From the NCBI GenBank assembly GCA_023402395.1, contig JAEYGI010000004.1, forward strand, positions 124,001 through 188,000: a stretch of 64,000 bases of DNA. Direction: 5' to 3'. Positions within the stretch are counted from its first letter, which is position 1. Every line of letters begins with the position of its first letter. Made by a program: the position numbers and the translations under genes. Below are positions 61,710-64,000 of this stretch, in pieces. Origin of the DNA: Bacillota bacterium (GTDB lineage: Bacteria; Bacillota; UBA4882; UBA8346). The notes beneath the pieces are model-generated. The model had not been told where the DNA came from. It did no database searches and saw nothing but the letters and a program-made list of their open reading frames with translations.

Positions 61710-63787
61710 TATATCGCCACCACTCCAACAGAATGAACTTCAGCCTCGGAACTTATTTCGTTATATGACAGTACCAGTAATCGAGAGGATAGGCGTTCGG
61801 TTAATTTCCGGAAGACCAATCTTACGCCAGGCGAACATAGAACCACCGGTTGATACCCGGATGCGATAATTTCCTGAACCAAACCGCCCAATTTATCATA
61901 AATCTGCTGAATTAACCGCGGTTCCACTGCAAAATTATTCGAGTCCCTTGCCTCCATTTGAATCTTTAGCAAGGTCTGTTCCAAGGCCGGATCAAGCGTA
62001 ATCACTCTAATGATCCCATCATCACCTTGAACTATTTTAGTAATTTGCCGGTTTAATGATTGGCGGACCAATTCAGTCAACATTTCAGTATCCTTGGTAT
62101 GAACTGCATTGTCAGCCAAGCTTTCCAAAATAGTAACCATATTCCGGATGGGGATCCCTTCCCTAAGCAGATTAACCAGTACTTTTTGAACCTCGCCAAC
62201 TGACAAAAGATTGGGAATCAGTTCATTGACGACGACACTGTATTCGTCTTTAAGATTATTGATCAATGACTGAACTTCCTGCCTACCCAATAATTCGAAG
62301 GAATGGGACTTAATTATTTCCGTTAAATGAGTTGCCAAGACAGAAGGCGGATCGACCACAGTATAACCAGCGATCTCTGCTTCATCCCGCTGTCCTTCGG
62401 CGATCCAGATCGCGGGTAACCCAAAAGCAGGTTCGGTCGTAGGAATGCCTTCAATACGTTGGGTCGCGATTCCCGGGTCCATTGCCAAATAATAATTGGG
62501 TATTATTTCTCCTTTGGCAACATCAACCCCTTTAATTTTGATCACATAAGATGTAGGCGCCAATTGCATATTGTCTCTGATCCGGATCGGCGGTAAAACC
62601 ATTCCCAATTCCAGTGCGGTCTGACGCCGGATCATGGTGACTCTTTCAAATAAATCTCCGCCTTGCTTAGGATCAACCAGAGGGATCAACCGGTAACCGA
62701 TCTCTAATTCCATTGGATCGATCTGAAGCAGTGAATTTACATTCTCAGGTTTTTTGGCATCATCACCGTTTGCTTCCGGAGACGGTTCATCTCTAGGAAT
62801 CGCATCGGGCATTTGACTCATCTTAAACCCGAGGAATCCAATTAAACCCGCCATTGAAAAGAAGGCCAGCTTGGGCATACCGGGGATCAAGCCGAAAAAG
62901 CCGATCATGCCGGCCACAAAATAAAAGACCTTTGGATACGCCCCAAGTTGATGCGAAAGATCCATACCCAAGCTATCCTCCGAAGCCGAACGGGTCACCA
63001 AAATTCCCGTTGCCGTCGATAACAGTAATGCCGGTATTTGGGTCACTAATCCATCTCCGATGGTAAGCAGTGAGTATGTTTGGAGGGATTGCTGAATCGT
63101 AAAGCCTTTTTGGGTCGCTCCGATAATAAATCCACCGACCACGTTGATAATTGCGATTAAAATTCCGGCAATCGCATCTCCTTTGACAAATTTCGTCGCG
63201 CCATCCATTGCTCCGTAGAAATCAGCTTCCCGCTCAATTTCCCGCCGACGTGCCCGGGCATCCGTTTCATTAATTAACCCGGCATTCAGATCAGCGTCAA
63301 TACTCATTTGTTTTCCCGGCATGGCATCCAAGGTAAAGCGGGCCGCCACTTCCGCCACGCGCTCTGAGCCTTTGGTAATAACTAAAAATTGAATAATCGT
63401 CAGGATGGTAAACATTACAAAGCCGACGACGTAATTGTGACCGGCGACTACCGCCCCGAAAGCCTCAATCACCCGGCCTGCTTCCGCATTAAGCAAGATT
63501 AAGCGGGTAGACGACACGTTCAACGCCAAACGGAACAACGTCGTTAATAACAACAGAGTTGGAAAGACCGAAAACTCTAGGCTTTTGCGCACATAAGTGG
63601 TTAGCAAGAGAATTGAAAAACCGGCGCAGATATTAATCGTGATCAACAAATCCAGAAGCCATGACGGCATCGGAACGATGAACATCGTCAGTATCAAAAT
63701 AATTAAAGGAGCAACGATAATTTCCCCGCTTTTAAGGGACTGCCAAGAAAAAGCAACCGATAAACCGTTATTGTTGGCCATCTGCAA
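61709..63787 (-). CDS. flhA: Flagellar export apparatus protein FlhA
   Basis: 692 residues. Seven or eight membrane helices in the first ~320 residues with the FHIPEP-type loop (RVAEVAARFTLDAMPGKQMS), then the cytoplasmic export-docking domains. Family length is ~690. FlhA is the gate of the flagellar type III export. It starts 18 bases after flhB and touches flhF at its stop (ATGA-type overlap). Confidence 0.95.
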   Translation of the reverse strand: MQMANNNGLSVAFSWQSLKSGEIIVAPLIILILTMFIVPMPSWLLDLLITINICAGFSILLLTTYVRKSLEFSVFPTLLLLTTLFRLALNVSSTRLILLNAEAGRVIEAFGAVVAGHNYVVGFVMFTILTIIQFLVITKGSERVAEVAARFTLDAMPGKQMSIDADLNAGLINETDARARRREIEREADFYGAMDGATKFVKGDAIAGILIAIINVVGGFIIGATQKGFTIQQSLQTYSLLTIGDGLVTQIPALLLSTATGILVTRSASEDSLGMDLSHQLGAYPKVFYFVAGMIGFFGLIPGMPKLAFFSMAGLIGFLGFKMSQMPDAIPRDEPSPEANGDDAKKPENVNSLLQIDPMELEIGYRLIPLVDPKQGGDLFERVTMIRRQTALELGMVLPPIRIRDNMQLAPTSYVIKIKGVDVAKGEIIPNYYLAMDPGIATQRIEGIPTTEPAFGLPAIWIAEGQRDEAEIAGYTVVDPPSVLATHLTEIIKSHSFELLGRQEVQSLINNLKDEYSVVVNELIPNLLSVGEVQKVLVNLLREGIPIRNMVTILESLADNAVHTKDTEMLTELVRQSLNRQITKIVQGDDGIIRVITLDPALEQTLLKIQMEARDSNNFAVEPRLIQQIYDKLGGLVQEIIASGYQPVVLCSPGVRLVFRKLTERLSSRLLVLSYNEISSEAEVHSVGVVAI

Positions 63788-63805
63788 TCTCCTTGAAAAA
63801 TTACC

Positions 63806-64000
63806 TTACGCGTACCTACGCTTTAAGCGGTACACAAACGCCAAAACCTCCGCCACCGCTTTATACAATTCACTGGGAACGGCTTGCCCGATCTCCACCG
63901 ATTGATATAAGGCTCGGGCCAGAGGTTTATTCTCAACCATCACCACATCGTGTTCTTTAGCAATTGCTTTAATCCGTTCAGCAACGAGCCCTTGACCTTT
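63806..64000 (-). CDS. flhB: Flagellar export protein FlhB, C-terminal part (partial)
   Basis: The last 64 codons of FlhB, ending YRLKRRYA then stop; the start lies beyond the window. The read AERIKAIAKEHDVVMVENKP and LARALYQSVEIGQAVPSELY match the C-terminal cytoplasmic domain after the NPTH autocleavage site, which is not in view. A stand-alone FlhB-like small protein cannot be excluded, but order (flhB-flhA) fits the full gene. Confidence 0.85.
   Translation of the reverse strand, partial: KGQGLVAERIKAIAKEHDVVMVENKPLARALYQSVEIGQAVPSELYKAVAEVLAFVYRLKRRYA

Overview
The window looks like a chromosome segment from a motile, endospore-forming member of the Bacillota (Firmicutes) that also builds an outer membrane. 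Sporulation and Gram-positive hallmarks are present (sigG, spoIIR, sigE with spoIIGA, a SPOCS-like protein, a SCIFF peptide with its radical-SAM maturase, a Bacillus-type flagellar/chemotaxis operon with cheC/cheD and sigD). So is a lipid A and LPS-export cluster (lpxC, fabZ, two lpxA, lpxI, lptC, lptA, lptB, one LptF/G permease, DUF3084, lptD and beta-barrel proteins). This combination is known from diderm lineages such as Negativicutes, Halanaerobiales and Hydrogenispora-like bacteria; the exact lineage is inference. Base composition is near 50% G+C and no insertion sequence, prophage or CRISPR array was seen.

Layout. 0-4 kb: a cut-off rRNA methyltransferase, a small CxxC protein, a structured RNA-like element, the SCIFF pair with tRNA-Ala, an orphan DNA methyltransferase and a 21-bp repeat array. 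4-17 kb, all minus strand: the outer-membrane cluster, apparently two transcription units: lpxC-fabZ-lpxA-lpxA, ended by a hairpin at 13.85 kb, then lpxI-lptC-lptA-lptB-lptF/G-DUF3084-YqgF-like-barrel-repeat protein-lptD, ended at 4.09 kb. 17-21 kb: an unusual ABC system (GlnQ-type ATPase plus an 841-residue membrane protein ending in an EAA-type permease loop). 21-38 kb: mixed genes (SPOCS-like protein, PLP decarboxylase, two-component system, lipoprotein, collagen-like LysM protein, SDR, BtrH/discoidin protein, PH-domain protein, phosphoesterase, MFS carrier, a protein of about 19 ankyrin repeats, PstS with a PHO-box-like leader). 38-42 kb: typA, an MFS carrier, a heptad-repeat ORF and corA. 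43-52 kb: spoIIR, sigG, a phoP-phoR-like pair, sigE, spoIIGA, ftsZ, ftsQ. 52-64 kb: the fla/che operon flhB-flhA-flhF-flhG-(ycgR pseudogene)-cheA-cheW-cheC-cheD-sigD-(fapA pseudogene)-two small genes.

The most notable observations are three intergenic arrays that all keep an exact 21-bp period although their sequences differ; two copies of an RNA-like element whose long stems differ in sequence but keep pairing; multi-frameshift decay of only the PilZ/YcgR and FapA-like genes inside an otherwise intact motility operon; a recent tandem duplication of lpxA with its leader; and the ABC permease-like giant next to the LPS cluster.
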